Origin: Synergistota bacterium
Lineage (GTDB): Bacteria; Synergistota; GBS-1
Length of the DNA: 64,000 nt
Assembly (NCBI GenBank): GCA_025060595.1
Contig: JANXBX010000002.1
Location: 144,310 to 208,309 of the forward strand
Direction: 5' to 3'
The notes below the pieces were generated by a model, which searched no databases, was not told the origin of the DNA, and was given only the letters and a program-made list of their open reading frames with translations. Positions 26,592 to 35,476 of this stretch are shown here, one piece after another (positions within the stretch are counted from its first letter, which is position 1; every line of letters starts with the position of its first letter). A program made the translations under genes and the position numbers.

Positions 26592-26761
26592 CCTTCCTCA
26601 CCCCACTTTCTGCTCATCCAGAAGATGGAGATCACCGCTATAATCCCCCATACCACCCAAAAGGTAAAAGCCCCTGTTATCTTATGAACATTGGAGAGAA
26701 AACCATAAGGGATAACTATATCAAGAATCAGCAAAAAGATAAACCAAAGCAAGCCCTTCAT
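26588..26761 (-). CDS. Small membrane partner of the sodium:solute symporter
   Basis: This 57-residue protein has two predicted membrane helices (GLLWFIFLLILDIVIPYGF and FTFWVVWGIIAVISIFW) and a charged C-terminus. ATG 26761 is chosen because GGAAGGGGG lies just upstream; an in-frame TTG at 26779 lies before that site. Small two-helix proteins of this kind (YhdT/DUF3311-like) are commonly encoded directly upstream of SSS symporters and overlap them, as here by 4 bases. Its role is presumably to support the symporter. Confidence 0.78.
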   Translation of the reverse strand: MKGLLWFIFLLILDIVIPYGFLSNVHKITGAFTFWVVWGIIAVISIFWMSRKWGEEG

Positions 26762-26797
26762 GATTCTTCCCCCTTCCAAAGACCGATTTCTTACAAG

Positions 26798-26826
26798 ATT
26801 TTACTCGCTCTGTAAAAAGATGTCAA
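26798..26826 (-). promoter_or_regulatory. Promoter of the symporter-niaR operon with an operator-like inverted repeat
   Basis: On the minus strand TTGACA (26821-26826), a 17-base spacer and TAAAAT (26798-26803) form a near-consensus promoter. Between and partly over the hexamers is an inverted repeat with 6-bp arms TTTTAC/GTAAAA (26799-26804 and 26812-26817) and a 7-base spacer. This is well placed to bind a dimeric repressor, plausibly the NiaR-type protein encoded in the operon. Confidence 0.7.
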
Positions 26827-26830
26827 GAAA

Positions 26831-26871
26831 ATAAAAAACTTAAGGGAGCCCTTCCATATGGAGGGGCTCCC
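26831..26871 (-). terminator. Intrinsic terminator after glutamate dehydrogenase
   Basis: On the minus strand an 8-bp stem GGGAGCCC/GGGCTCCC (arms 26864-26871 and 26844-26851) encloses a self-complementary TCCATATGGA. It is followed by a T-rich run (TTAAGTTTTTTATTTT). It lies 39 bases past the gdhA stop and directly ahead of the symporter promoter. Confidence 0.88.
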
Positions 26872-26909
26872 TCCTAAGGTTAAATGTTAAGCTAAGCGCC
26901 AATTAACCT

Positions 26910-28166
26910 TTAAGGCCAAATCCCCTTAACTCTTGTAGCTTCAGCTACTCTACCAATAGCGACCACGAAAGCGGCAGTCCTAAGATCTATGTTAAACTTC
27001 TTATGAGTTTCATATACCTTATAGAAGGCATTGGTCATCATTCTATCAAGCTCCTCATAGACCTTCTGAGCTGTCCAATAATACCCCATTCTGTTCTGAA
27101 TCCACTCAAAGTAAGAAACAGTAACGCCACCAGAGTTAGCTAAAATATCAGGCAGACAGATTATACCCCTATCGAAGAGTATATTATTAGCCTCGGGAGT
27201 GACAGGACCATTAGCAAGCTCCGAGACGATCTTTGCCTTTATCCTCGAAGCGTTCCCCTCATTAATAACGCCTTCAAGGGCCGCAGGTACAAGGACATCA
27301 ACATCGAGCTCCAAAAGCTCCTCATTCGTTATCTTATCGCCCTCAGGATAGTTAAACACGGATCCGGTTTCCCTTTTAACCTTCATCACCTTTTCGTAAT
27401 CAAGACCGTTAGGATTATATACTCCCCCCTTAGAGTCGCTCACCGCGACCACCTTAAGCTTAAGAAGCTCAGTGTAAAGCTTATGAGCGAAGACCCCCGC
27501 ATTACCATAACCTTGGATGGCACAGGTAGCGCCTTCTTTTATACCAAAAACCTTCATTGCCTCCCTAGTCACATAAGCTCCGCCTCTCGATGTCGCATCG
27601 CCCCTACCCTCAGATCCACCGATTATCAAAGGCTTACCTGTATAAACTCCAGGCTCATTCCACCCCTTGACCTTCTCATAGGTGTCCACATACCAGGCCA
27701 TAACCTGCGCATCGGTATTAACATCGGGAGCAGGAATATCATAGTCCACACCGGTAAAGCGAGAGATAGCGAGAGCATAAGATCTACTTAATCTCTCTAT
27801 CTCACCTTTAGACATCTCCTTCGGATTACAGGCTATGCCCCCTTTGCCGCCGCCGTAAGGAAGACCCACAACTGAGCACTTCCAAGTCATTAATGCAGAA
27901 AGCCCCATAACTTCCTCAAGAGTGACATCAGGATGATAACGAATTCCACCTTTATAAGGACCCAGGGCATTGTTATGGTGAGAACGGTAAGCTTTAAATA
28001 CCTTTATGCTTCCATCGTCCATTCTAATAGGAAGATGAAGAACGAGAACCTCTCTAGGATACTTTATAGCCTCGAATAAGCCTTCCTCAACATCCTTAAG
28101 GTAGGGCCTCGCCACCTCCATAAACTCCAATACTTGATCGAAAAGGGTGGGCTTACGCTCACACAC
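26910..28166 (-). CDS. gdhA: Glutamate dehydrogenase
   Basis: This 418-residue enzyme interconverts glutamate and 2-oxoglutarate plus ammonia. Motifs are KVFKAYRSHHNNALGPYKGGIRYHP, the catalytic-Lys region VVGLPYGGGKGGI, DIPAPDVNTDAQVMAWYVDTY and the nucleotide-binding AIQGYGNAG. The length and these motifs fit the hexameric short form found in thermophiles. The GTG start at 28166 follows AGGAGGGGGG. It is monocistronic, with its own terminator and a divergent promoter region shared with pdxA. It fits an amino-acid fermenting metabolism. Confidence 0.97.
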   Translation of the reverse strand: MCERKPTLFDQVLEFMEVARPYLKDVEEGLFEAIKYPREVLVLHLPIRMDDGSIKVFKAYRSHHNNALGPYKGGIRYHPDVTLEEVMGLSALMTWKCSVVGLPYGGGKGGIACNPKEMSKGEIERLSRSYALAISRFTGVDYDIPAPDVNTDAQVMAWYVDTYEKVKGWNEPGVYTGKPLIIGGSEGRGDATSRGGAYVTREAMKVFGIKEGATCAIQGYGNAGVFAHKLYTELLKLKVVAVSDSKGGVYNPNGLDYEKVMKVKRETGSVFNYPEGDKITNEELLELDVDVLVPAALEGVINEGNASRIKAKIVSELANGPVTPEANNILFDRGIICLPDILANSGGVTVSYFEWIQNRMGYYWTAQKVYEELDRMMTNAFYKVYETHKKFNIDLRTAAFVVAIGRVAEATRVKGIWP

Positions 28167-28273
28167 GCTCCATCCCCCCTCCTTATAAGAGTTAAAAACT
28201 TACTCCCCAGTATACATTATAACGTAAAAATATTTAAAAGTAAATAAAGAAACCCTTAAAAGTCTCATCTAAG

Positions 28274-28302
28274 TTGACTGTAGAGTTTTAAAGTGGTATA
28301 CT
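28274..28302 (+). promoter_or_regulatory. Promoter of pdxA
   Basis: TTGACT (28274-28279), a 17-base spacer and TATACT (28297-28302), with TG one base ahead of the -10, match a sigma-70 promoter almost fully. AAGGTGAGGG (28308-28317) is the ribosome-binding site for ATG 28322, so the untranslated leader is short. Confidence 0.82.
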
Positions 28303-28321
28303 TCTTTAAGGTGAGGGATAT

Positions 28322-29338
28322 ATGAAAGAACGCCCAATAATAGCAATAACAATGGGAGACCCCGCAAGCATAGGCCCAGAGATAAGCGTTAAAGCCTTAA
28401 GCGATCTAGAGATATATGAGGTTTGTAAACCCATTCTTGTCGGAGATAAAGTAGTAATCGAGCACTATGTAAAGCTATTGGGCTTAAATGTTAAAGTAAA
28501 CGCGGTAACGAAACCAAGCGATGGGATCTTTGAATACGGTAATATAGATCTCATCGACCTTGGTGAGATAGAAGATCTTAAGGAGATCGAGCCGGGAAAG
28601 ATAAGCGCAAAGGCTGGGTCCTCCAGCGCCAAGTATATAGAGAAAGCGGTAGAGCTGGCCAAAGCTAAGGAGGTAAGGGCTATAGCCACAGCGCCAATAA
28701 ACAAAGAGGCTTGGAAGCTTGCAGGAGTACCTCACATAGGTCACACAGAAATGCTCGGTGATCTCACCGGAATAAACGACCCGTTAACCATGTTTCAAGT
28801 AAACTCCCTAAGGATTTTCTTTCTAACGAGACACGTATCTTTAAGGAAAGCTTGCGATATGATCAAGAAAGAAAGGGTCCTCGATTATATAGAAAGATGC
28901 ACGAAGGCCTTAAGGTCTCTGGGATTAGAGAATCCTCGTTTAGCGGTAGCAGCTTTAAACCCGCATGGAGGGGAACACGGCCTCTTCGGAGACGAAGAGA
29001 TGAAGGAGATCGAACCCGCGATTAAAGAGGCCAACGAAAGGGGCTTCAACGCTTACGGGCCTATACCTGCCGATTCAGTATTTTGGGCCTGCCTATCAGG
29101 AAAATACGATGCAGTCTTATCTTTATATCACGATCAAGGGCACATCGCAGCAAAAACCTTAGACTTCTACAAAACCGTTTCCGTAACCTTAGGATTACCC
29201 TTCTTGAGAACCTCGGTTGACCATGGCACCGCCATGGATATAGCAGGTAAGGGAATAGCAAACGCCATAAGCATGATTGAAGCGATAAAGGTTGCCGCAA
29301 GCTATGCAGAGATTTACAAACAAGAGAAACTAATATAA
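28322..29338 (+). CDS. pdxA: PdxA-family 4-phosphohydroxythreonine dehydrogenase
   Basis: This 338-residue NAD-dependent dehydrogenase has the family motifs [39 protein letters not shown], the metal-ligand HDQGHIAAK and [14 protein letters not shown]. PdxA makes a precursor of pyridoxal phosphate, but paralogues (PdxA2) oxidise phosphorylated threonate or erythronate. No pdxJ or other B6 genes are adjacent, and a TRAP transporter is convergent with it (9-base overlap), so either role is possible. It has its own promoter. Confidence 0.9.
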   Translation: MKERPIIAITMGDPASIGPEISVKALSDLEIYEVCKPILVGDKVVIEHYVKLLGLNVKVNAVTKPSDGIFEYGNIDLIDLGEIEDLKEIEPGKISAKAGSSSAKYIEKAVELAKAKEVRAIATAPINKEAWKLAGVPHIGHTEMLGDLTGINDPLTMFQVNSLRIFFLTRHVSLRKACDMIKKERVLDYIERCTKALRSLGLENPRLAVAALNPHGGEHGLFGDEEMKEIEPAIKEANERGFNAYGPIPADSVFWACLSGKYDAVLSLYHDQGHIAAKTLDFYKTVSVTLGLPFLRTSVDHGTAMDIAGKGIANAISMIEAIKVAASYAEIYKQEKLI

Positions 29339-30622
29339 CCCTACAAGCGCTGGAAGGGTCGTAGTAAGGGCAGGAAATAGAATTATTATAATAAGAACGA
29401 TCATAGCTACAGCTACAAAGGGCCATATGCCCTTAAACATCTCCCCAATATCTATTCTTCCTATGGCTGATACTATATAGATACATGCACCCATCGGAGG
29501 AGTAATTAAGGCTATAGTTACATTTAAGGTCATAACTATTCCAAAGTGAAGAGGATCCACACCTGCTATCTTGGCCAAGGGAACAAATATGGGAGTAAGA
29601 AGGGTCAAAGTTGCAACCTCCTCCATGAACATTCCGACGATAAAGGTTATCCCGCTTAAAACGAGCATGAGAACGACAGGATCCTTAGCAACCCCAAGAT
29701 GTAACAGAAATTCCGCAAACTTCTGAGGAACCCTATCCCACGTTAGGATCCAGCTCACAACCGCGGCCGCTCCCATTATCAAGAATATGGCGCTCGTTAG
29801 TCGTGCCGTTTCAAATATAGCGTTCATAAAACCCTTAAGGGTCAGCTCCCTTGTTATAAAAAAGCCAGCGAAGGCCACATAGGCTACAGCTAGGGCCCCA
29901 GATTCGGTTGGAGTAACTACCCCAGTAACGATACCACCTATTATTATTAAGGGAGCTATAAGCGCAGGAGAAGAGTGAAGGATCCTCTTAAGCCTAGATC
30001 CCTCCAAGTTGTATTCAACCCTCAAGAAATCCCTCTTCCTCACATAAAAGTAGTTCATTATAAGAAAGGCTCCTCCCAATATTAGACCCGGTATAAAGCC
30101 GGCCACGAACAACCCTCCGATAGATGTATTCGTCATCGCAGCATAAAGAATCATGAATATGCTTGGGGGTATTATAGGACCGACTAAGGAGCTACCTGCA
30201 GTTATACCCGCAGAGTAAACGGGATCATACCCTTCCTTCTTCATGGCAGGTATGAGTATAGAGCCCAAGGCGGAAGCATCGGCAGCGGCAGAACCGTTAA
30301 CTCCAGCAAAGAGTATGCTTGCAACTACGTTAACGTAACCCAAAGCCCCCTTAACCCTTCCCACTATAAGCTGAGTGAACTCGAGCAATCTATCGGTAAG
30401 CCCAGAGGAATTCATCAATGTCCCAGCAAGAATAAAAAAAGGTATAGCCATTAAAGAGAAAACATCCATGCCTGAAAAGAACTGCTGAACCATCATACGC
30501 AACATGGAGATATCACCCAAAAGAACGAAACCCACAAAGGAGGCAGCAAGAAGGGAAACAAAGAGGGGGATACCGCTAACCATCATGAGGAAAAAGACGA
30601 TCATCATAATTAAAGCATTCAC
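29330..30622 (-). CDS. dctM: TRAP transporter large permease (DctM)
   Basis: This 430-residue subunit has about 12 membrane helices and carries out Na+-coupled import of an organic acid delivered by the binding protein. It shows the family patterns [20 protein letters not shown] and the internal repeat around [16 protein letters not shown] and [15 protein letters not shown]. It overlaps dctQ by 4 bases and closes the dctP-dctQ-dctM operon. Confidence 0.95.
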   Translation of the reverse strand: MNALIMMIVFFLMMVSGIPLFVSLLAASFVGFVLLGDISMLRMMVQQFFSGMDVFSLMAIPFFILAGTLMNSSGLTDRLLEFTQLIVGRVKGALGYVNVVASILFAGVNGSAAADASALGSILIPAMKKEGYDPVYSAGITAGSSLVGPIIPPSIFMILYAAMTNTSIGGLFVAGFIPGLILGGAFLIMNYFYVRKRDFLRVEYNLEGSRLKRILHSSPALIAPLIIIGGIVTGVVTPTESGALAVAYVAFAGFFITRELTLKGFMNAIFETARLTSAIFLIMGAAAVVSWILTWDRVPQKFAEFLLHLGVAKDPVVLMLVLSGITFIVGMFMEEVATLTLLTPIFVPLAKIAGVDPLHFGIVMTLNVTIALITPPMGACIYIVSAIGRIDIGEMFKGIWPFVAVAMIVLIIIILFPALTTTLPALVGLY

Positions 30623-31092
30623 GGCTTTCCAACACTCCTTTCAAACTCAAGCAAGATAAACTCTAAAAGGGCCAAGGCGCTCCCAATGGGAATAGCAGAA
30701 ACAGGTATAGCTTTAGATATGTTCATCGCCAAGGTTATAAACATCTTAACATCGATAGCATACTTAACGCCATAATATATCATTAATATAAGGATAAAAG
30801 AGACCACCACCCTCTTAAACCAGAGCATGGGAAGCCTAAAAGAGGGGGGCAATCTCTTAACGACGAAGTCTATAAACATGTGATCTCCATAATATAAAGC
30901 GGGGGTTGCTGCAAGCATCACCACCCATATAAGGGAAAAGCGAGCAAACTCCTCAACCCAGGTGAAGGAATACTTAAAAGAATATCTTAGAAATATGTTA
31001 ACCGCCATGCTACCCACGTTAGCTATTAAAATAATCCCAGCTGCCCAGAGGCAGACGCCGCTGAGCAGCTGGGAAAGAGTTCTAACCTTCAT
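30619..31092 (-). CDS. dctQ: TRAP transporter small permease (DctQ)
   Basis: This 157-residue protein has four predicted membrane helices and the typical WVEEFARFSLIWVVMLAATPALYYGDHMFIDFV region (about residues 45-77). It works with DctM as the membrane part of a tripartite ATP-independent importer. It begins 2 bases after dctP and overlaps dctM by 4 bases. Confidence 0.93.
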   Translation of the reverse strand: MKVRTLSQLLSGVCLWAAGIILIANVGSMAVNIFLRYSFKYSFTWVEEFARFSLIWVVMLAATPALYYGDHMFIDFVVKRLPPSFRLPMLWFKRVVVSFILILMIYYGVKYAIDVKMFITLAMNISKAIPVSAIPIGSALALLEFILLEFERSVGKP

Positions 31093-31094
31093 GA

Positions 31095-32117
31095 TTATTT
31101 GGAAGCCTTCTCGTTAGCTATTTTTGCGCACTGAAGTCCAAGGTTAAGCCAATCCTCTCCTACCTTCTTCTTCAACCAATCAACATAGGCTGGCTGAACG
31201 ACCTTTCTAAACTCCTCCATCTCCTCTTTGGTGGGGTAATAAACCTGCATTCCCTTCTCCTTGAGGAACTCAACACGCTTATCTTCCATAGCCTCTACCT
31301 CTTGCCTATTAAGAACGTTAGCCTTCTTCGCAGCCTCAACGATCAGCTTCTGGGTCTCTGGAGGAAGACCATCAAACCACTTAGCATTAACAACTAGGAA
31401 CTGATCAGAGTATTGAATGTTTGCCATGCACATATACTTCTGAACCTCATATAGGCTACCCATAACTATGTACATCGGGGGATTCATTTGACCATCAACA
31501 ACGCCCGTCTTTAAGGCCATGTAAAGCTCAGTCCAAGGAATGGGCACCGCAGATGCCCCCATAGCCTTGTAAATTATTATCTGTCCTTCATCCATAGCAC
31601 GGAACTTCATCCCCTGAAAGTCCTTGGGAGAGCGAATTTCCTTCTTAGAATTGGTGAAAGCTAAAAAGCCACCCTCCTCAACAGCTTCAAGAAGAGCCAC
31701 TCCGCTTCTTTTCTTAAACAACTCCTGGGCCTTCTTCCAGTACTCGCTCTCATCGAAGAAAAGGTGAGCTGCCTTAAAGCTATCAAACATAAAGGGAATT
31801 GCAGCAGCATAAAGCTCGGGGAATATGGGAGCCATACCCGCATAGGAAGCCACATTCATTATGGGCATGTTTCTAGTTAGATCCATTCTCTCCTCTTCCT
31901 TTCCAAGCCCGCTATTAGGGAAGAGAACGAACTTTATCTTTCCCTGTGTCCCCTCTTCGATGAACTTCTGAAGCTTTATAACATAGGAGTGAACCGCGTT
32001 CTTTTCAGGATCAGGTGGCCCATTATAGGATATCTTAAGCTCAAAAACATCAGAGGCCAAAGCGACCGATGAAACCAAGACCAACAAAGCAACCGCTGAC
32101 GCTAGCTTCTTATACAT
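31095..32117 (-). CDS. dctP: TRAP transporter substrate-binding protein (DctP)
   Basis: This 340-residue extracytoplasmic binding protein has a signal peptide of about 21 residues (KKLASAVALLVLVSSVALAS). It has the DctP fold with the conserved carboxylate-binding Arg region (GMKFRAMDEGQII) followed by VPIPWTELYMALKTGVVDGQMNP, which is diagnostic. The ligand is probably a small organic acid. A divergent diguanylate cyclase gene shares the upstream region. Confidence 0.94.
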   Translation of the reverse strand: MYKKLASAVALLVLVSSVALASDVFELKISYNGPPDPEKNAVHSYVIKLQKFIEEGTQGKIKFVLFPNSGLGKEEERMDLTRNMPIMNVASYAGMAPIFPELYAAAIPFMFDSFKAAHLFFDESEYWKKAQELFKKRSGVALLEAVEEGGFLAFTNSKKEIRSPKDFQGMKFRAMDEGQIIIYKAMGASAVPIPWTELYMALKTGVVDGQMNPPMYIVMGSLYEVQKYMCMANIQYSDQFLVVNAKWFDGLPPETQKLIVEAAKKANVLNRQEVEAMEDKRVEFLKEKGMQVYYPTKEEMEEFRKVVQPAYVDWLKKKVGEDWLNLGLQCAKIANEKASK

Positions 32118-32149
32118 AACCCCACCCCCTTAGTTTTTACTCTATTTAA

Positions 32150-32158
32150 ATTATATCA
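32150..32158 (-). promoter_or_regulatory. Extended -10 element of the TRAP operon promoter
   Basis: On the minus strand TGATATAAT (TATAAT 32150-32155, TG at 32157-32158) lies about 35 bases ahead of the dctP ATG. The ribosome-binding site is AAGGGGGTGGGG. No strong -35 hexamer is seen. Confidence 0.6.
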
Positions 32159-32176
32159 CAATAAAATTAAGACACG

Positions 32177-32193
32177 TGATAAAATATAAACCA
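32177..32193 (+). promoter_or_regulatory. Extended -10 promoter giving a leaderless GGDEF-protein mRNA
   Basis: TGATAAAAT (TG 32177-32178, TAAAAT 32180-32185) ends 8 bases before the A of ATG 32193. No Shine-Dalgarno lies between. As with the V-ATPase operon, the mRNA would start at or next to the start codon. Confidence 0.5.
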
Positions 32194-33434
32194 TGAGGAA
32201 GGTAATGATTATATCCTTAATAAGCCTCTTACCCCTTTGGGGGCTTTCAAGGTTCAACTATCTTGTTTTTCATACAATTATTGAGATGTTAGCTGTAGTT
32301 GTAGGGGCAACCCTATCCATATTTGCCCTTTCGATCCCTAAAGGTCATAGACCCTACTTTTTAGATAACCTAGCCATAACTTACCTAAACGTAATAGTTA
32401 TAGACTTCTTACATACGCTAGCCTTCAAAGGCATGGGAGTTTTCCCATCCTTTTCCGCTAACCATCCAACGCAATTTTGGATCTTAGGACGATCCTTAGA
32501 AACGATAGGCCTCGTCTCCATTGCCTCTAAAAAAATTAACCCTAAGATCTTCCTCGTAGCCTTTTCAGTAGTAAGCTTCCTTGGGATCTACCTGATCTTC
32601 AGAGGCGGCTTTCCAGACTGCTTTATAGAGGGCAAGGGGCTAACCCTCTTTAAGATAGCTGTAGAATATATTATTATATTTTTGCTAATTCCCCTTGCGA
32701 TCTTCGTTCATCGATCCAAGGACCCAGACATATCCTCTTACAAGAGCCCTTTAATCTTAGCTATTATATTTACGATATTAGCTGAAGTCTCTTTCACCCT
32801 TTACACCGATGTTTACGGCTTCTTTAACATGCTTGGACATCTCTTTAGGTTCATATCTTACCTAGTTATACTAGTAGGTATAATAAATATAAGCATAACC
32901 GAGCCGCTTAAAACCCTTTATAGAAAGCTCGACCTTGAGGTCAAGAAATATCAGGAATTTGCGGTAAGAGATCCGTTAACTAGGGTTTACAACAAGGCTT
33001 TTTTCGAGGAAAAGGCAAAATATACAATTTATAACCTTCTTAAGGATGGGGTCCCGGTCACCATAGCTATGGCAGATATAGACAACTTTAAAAACATAAA
33101 CGATACCTACTCCCACCTGGTTGGAGATAGGGTGTTAAGGAGAGTAGGGGAAACCTTAAGAAACTCCTTAAGATCTGGGGATATAGTAATAAGATATGGA
33201 GGAGACGAATTTCTGATATTCTTAGTAGACTGTGACAGTGAATTGTCCTCAAGGATAATTGAAAGGATAAAAAGCTCCGTTTCAAAGCTCTCTGACGAGT
33301 TTGGCTTCCCCGTTAGCCTATCTATAGGGACGGTTGAGGCAACCAAAAGCCACCCAGAAAGGCTCGAAAACCTTATAGAGATAGCGGATAAGAGAATGTA
33401 TGAGGAAAAGGAAAAGCTTAAAAGCGAAAAATAG
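32193..33434 (+). CDS. Diguanylate cyclase with MASE3 membrane sensor
   Basis: This 413-residue protein has about seven membrane helices (residues 1-235) matching the MASE3 sensor domain (FHTIIEMLAVVVGATLS, DFLHTLAFKGMGVFP, QFWILGRSLE). A short linker and a GGDEF domain (about 255-410) follow. The active-site motif RYGGDEF is intact (GGDEF at 336-340). The RxxD inhibitory site (RSGD, five residues before GGDEF) is present, so product inhibition by c-di-GMP is likely. The ligand of MASE3 is unknown. It is divergent from the TRAP operon. Confidence 0.92.
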   Translation: MRKVMIISLISLLPLWGLSRFNYLVFHTIIEMLAVVVGATLSIFALSIPKGHRPYFLDNLAITYLNVIVIDFLHTLAFKGMGVFPSFSANHPTQFWILGRSLETIGLVSIASKKINPKIFLVAFSVVSFLGIYLIFRGGFPDCFIEGKGLTLFKIAVEYIIIFLLIPLAIFVHRSKDPDISSYKSPLILAIIFTILAEVSFTLYTDVYGFFNMLGHLFRFISYLVILVGIINISITEPLKTLYRKLDLEVKKYQEFAVRDPLTRVYNKAFFEEKAKYTIYNLLKDGVPVTIAMADIDNFKNINDTYSHLVGDRVLRRVGETLRNSLRSGDIVIRYGGDEFLIFLVDCDSELSSRIIERIKSSVSKLSDEFGFPVSLSIGTVEATKSHPERLENLIEIADKRMYEEKEKLKSEK

Positions 33435-33605
33435 CTAGATTAACAGACATCCCCTTGTATACAAATTCACTCGGTAACCTGTTCGCGCGCCTGGTATTAT
33501 CCACGTTTTAATTTTTAGCATAATACATCAATCCCTTTAAAAGCTTGCACCGACCATAAAAGCATTTGTAAACTAATGTATACAAAAAAATAGCTTTTAA
33601 AGGCA
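33435..33605. other. Non-coding region with paired motifs upstream of the chemoreceptor
   Basis: This gap of about 170 bases has no gene I can support. It holds two copies of the palindrome core TGTATACA (33456-33463 and 33577-33584) and a perfect 12-bp inverted repeat CCTTTAAAAGCT/AGCTTTTAAAGG (33534-33545 and 33592-33603) separated by 46 bases that contain the second TGTATACA. The far repeat ends 2 bases before the -35 of the chemoreceptor promoter, so these could be operator sites or a small RNA. Confidence 0.45.
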
Positions 33606-33634
33606 TTGACAGCAGAAAATCTCTGGACTAAGAT
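33606..33634 (+). promoter_or_regulatory. Promoter of the chemoreceptor gene
   Basis: TTGACA (33606-33611), a 17-base spacer and TAAGAT (33629-33634) give a start near 33641. CGGAGGTG is the ribosome-binding site ahead of ATG 33683. Confidence 0.7.
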
Positions 33635-33682
33635 TAAAATATCTACTCTTTAAAGTTAATCTTTACCGGAGGTGTTAAGTTA

Positions 33683-35422
33683 ATGTTAAGAAGTGTTAAG
33701 ACAAGGGTGATACTAATAGGGGTCTCCCTGCTTATCCTCTCAGGCGTGCTTTTTATCTATCAATCTCACTCCTTGCTTAAAGAGAACCTGATAGAGGACA
33801 GACAGCTTAAGGCGAGGGAGCTTGTTGAAACCGCTTATTCGCTAATAAGCTCAGCCTATGAGGACTTTAAACAAGGTAAGATAAGCGAGGAAAAGGCCAA
33901 GGAATTAGCAAAAGAGCTAATAGGGGATCTAAGATACGGATCCGATGGCTATTTCTGGATCAATGATATGAACCTCATAATGGTTATGCATCCTATAAAG
34001 AAGGAGCTTAATGGCACTGATTTAAGCAATCACAGGGATCCTAAGGGTAAGTTCCTCTTTAGAGAGATGGTTGATATATGTAGAAGAGCGGGAGGGGGTT
34101 TCGTCGAGTACATGTGGCCGAAGCCAGGCTTCGACGAACCGATTCCAAAGCTATCTTACGTTAAGCTTTTTCAACCTTGGGGATGGGTAATAGGAACGGG
34201 CTTTTATATCGACGATATTGAAGCCGCTCTAGCTGCCCAGAGAAAGAAAGCGTTAACTACCTTTGCAATAGCCATAGGCGCCTTAGCCACGGTCTTATAT
34301 ATCTTCTTAAAGAGCTTTTTCGGAAAGCCGCTAACGGTATTAGTTCAAACGGTTGAAAGGCTCTCTAAAACAAAGGATCTGACCACAAGAGCGTTAGCTA
34401 AAGGTGGGGAAGAGTTTCAAAAGCTAGCTAGGGAGTTTAATGCCATGATAGATGCCTTTGAAAGGGTGATTAGGGAGATCCATGCTCAAGGAGATAAAAC
34501 AAACGTAGTAGCGCAAGGGGTTGCAGCATCAGTTCAGCAGACAAGCGCTACCTCAGCTCAGATAGTAAATGCTGTCTCCAATATAAGGGAAGAAATCGAA
34601 AGCATAGCTGCAGCTATAGAGGAGCTTAATGCGGGTATCGAGGAGATAGCAAGCGGAGCTCAAACGGTTGCAGATCAGGCCTCAAGCGTAGCCAAAGAGG
34701 CTGAAGATGTAAGGGCGGCCGCCCTTCAAGGAAGGAAGGGAATGCAAAGCGTCGTTTCCTCCATCAACTCTGTAGCGGATGTAGCGGAAAAAACCGTCAA
34801 GGTAATGAAGGACCTCGAGGGAGCCTCTAGCGAGATAGGAGAGATAACCAACGCCATAACGAGCATAGCAGAGCAGACCAACTTACTCGCCCTTAATGCC
34901 GCTATAGAGGCCGCCAGAGCCGGCGAAGCAGGACGAGGCTTTGCAGTTGTAGCGGATGAGGTTAGAAAGCTCGCTGAGGAGACCGCCAATGCAGCAAGAA
35001 GAATCGCTTCCATAGTTGGTAAGATTCAAGAGATGACAAAGATAGCAGCTGAAACCGTCAAAGAGGCTCAAAACTCCGTTAAAACAAGCGTAAGCATAGC
35101 TAAGGATGTAGACTCTCAGATAGAAAGCATAGTTAAATCCATAGAAATGATGGTTCATAGAGTGAAAGATATATCCTCAGCAGTTGAGAGTCAGTCAGCC
35201 TCAACGGAACAAATGGCAGCTGGAGCAGATAACTTAGCAAAAGCCGTGACCAAAGTTAGCGAAAGCATAAGAGAGATAAATGAAAGCTTCAATGAACAAG
35301 CCAAGGCTGTGGAAGAAATCGCTAAAAACACTGAGGAACTCGCTCACATCGCAAATAGGCTTCAGGAATCTATATCCGTATTCAAGCTTTCTAAGGAAGT
35401 AACTGCAATAGCTCCAGCTTAA
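33683..35422 (+). CDS. Methyl-accepting chemotaxis protein with single Cache sensor
   Basis: This 579-residue transmembrane chemoreceptor comprises helix TM1 (about residues 10-27), an extracytoplasmic sCache_2-type sensor (about 30-190, [32 protein letters not shown]), TM2 (about 193-215), HAMP, and a long signalling coiled coil. The CheA/CheW-binding hairpin tip is intact ([33 protein letters not shown]). Cache domains of this type bind small organic acids. A lone cheW lies at 62.5 kb; other chemotaxis genes are outside the window. Confidence 0.96.
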   Translation: MLRSVKTRVILIGVSLLILSGVLFIYQSHSLLKENLIEDRQLKARELVETAYSLISSAYEDFKQGKISEEKAKELAKELIGDLRYGSDGYFWINDMNLIMVMHPIKKELNGTDLSNHRDPKGKFLFREMVDICRRAGGGFVEYMWPKPGFDEPIPKLSYVKLFQPWGWVIGTGFYIDDIEAALAAQRKKALTTFAIAIGALATVLYIFLKSFFGKPLTVLVQTVERLSKTKDLTTRALAKGGEEFQKLAREFNAMIDAFERVIREIHAQGDKTNVVAQGVAASVQQTSATSAQIVNAVSNIREEIESIAAAIEELNAGIEEIASGAQTVADQASSVAKEAEDVRAAALQGRKGMQSVVSSINSVADVAEKTVKVMKDLEGASSEIGEITNAITSIAEQTNLLALNAAIEAARAGEAGRGFAVVADEVRKLAEETANAARRIASIVGKIQEMTKIAAETVKEAQNSVKTSVSIAKDVDSQIESIVKSIEMMVHRVKDISSAVESQSASTEQMAAGADNLAKAVTKVSESIREINESFNEQAKAVEEIAKNTEELAHIANRLQESISVFKLSKEVTAIAPA

Positions 35423-35423
35423 G

Positions 35424-35476
35424 TTAAAATAAAAGGGGCTTACCCTTTAATAAGAGGTAAGCCCCTTTTATTTTAA
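35424..35476. terminator. Bidirectional intrinsic terminator between the chemoreceptor and sua5
   Basis: A perfect 21-bp inverted repeat (35424-35444 and 35456-35476) with an 11-base loop has a GGGGCTTACC core flanked by an A-rich arm and a T-rich arm. It can therefore stop transcription in both directions. The sua5 stop codon (35468-35470) lies inside the right arm. Confidence 0.9.

Noticed and set aside
26844-26871. The hairpin as a terminator for the plus strand
   Set aside because: On the plus strand the stem is followed by TCCTAAGG, not a T-run; it fits only the minus-strand gdhA transcript.
32172-32178. CACGTG upstream of the GGDEF gene as a parS core
   Set aside because: The flanks (GACACGTGATA) do not match the TTTC/GAAA arms of parS.
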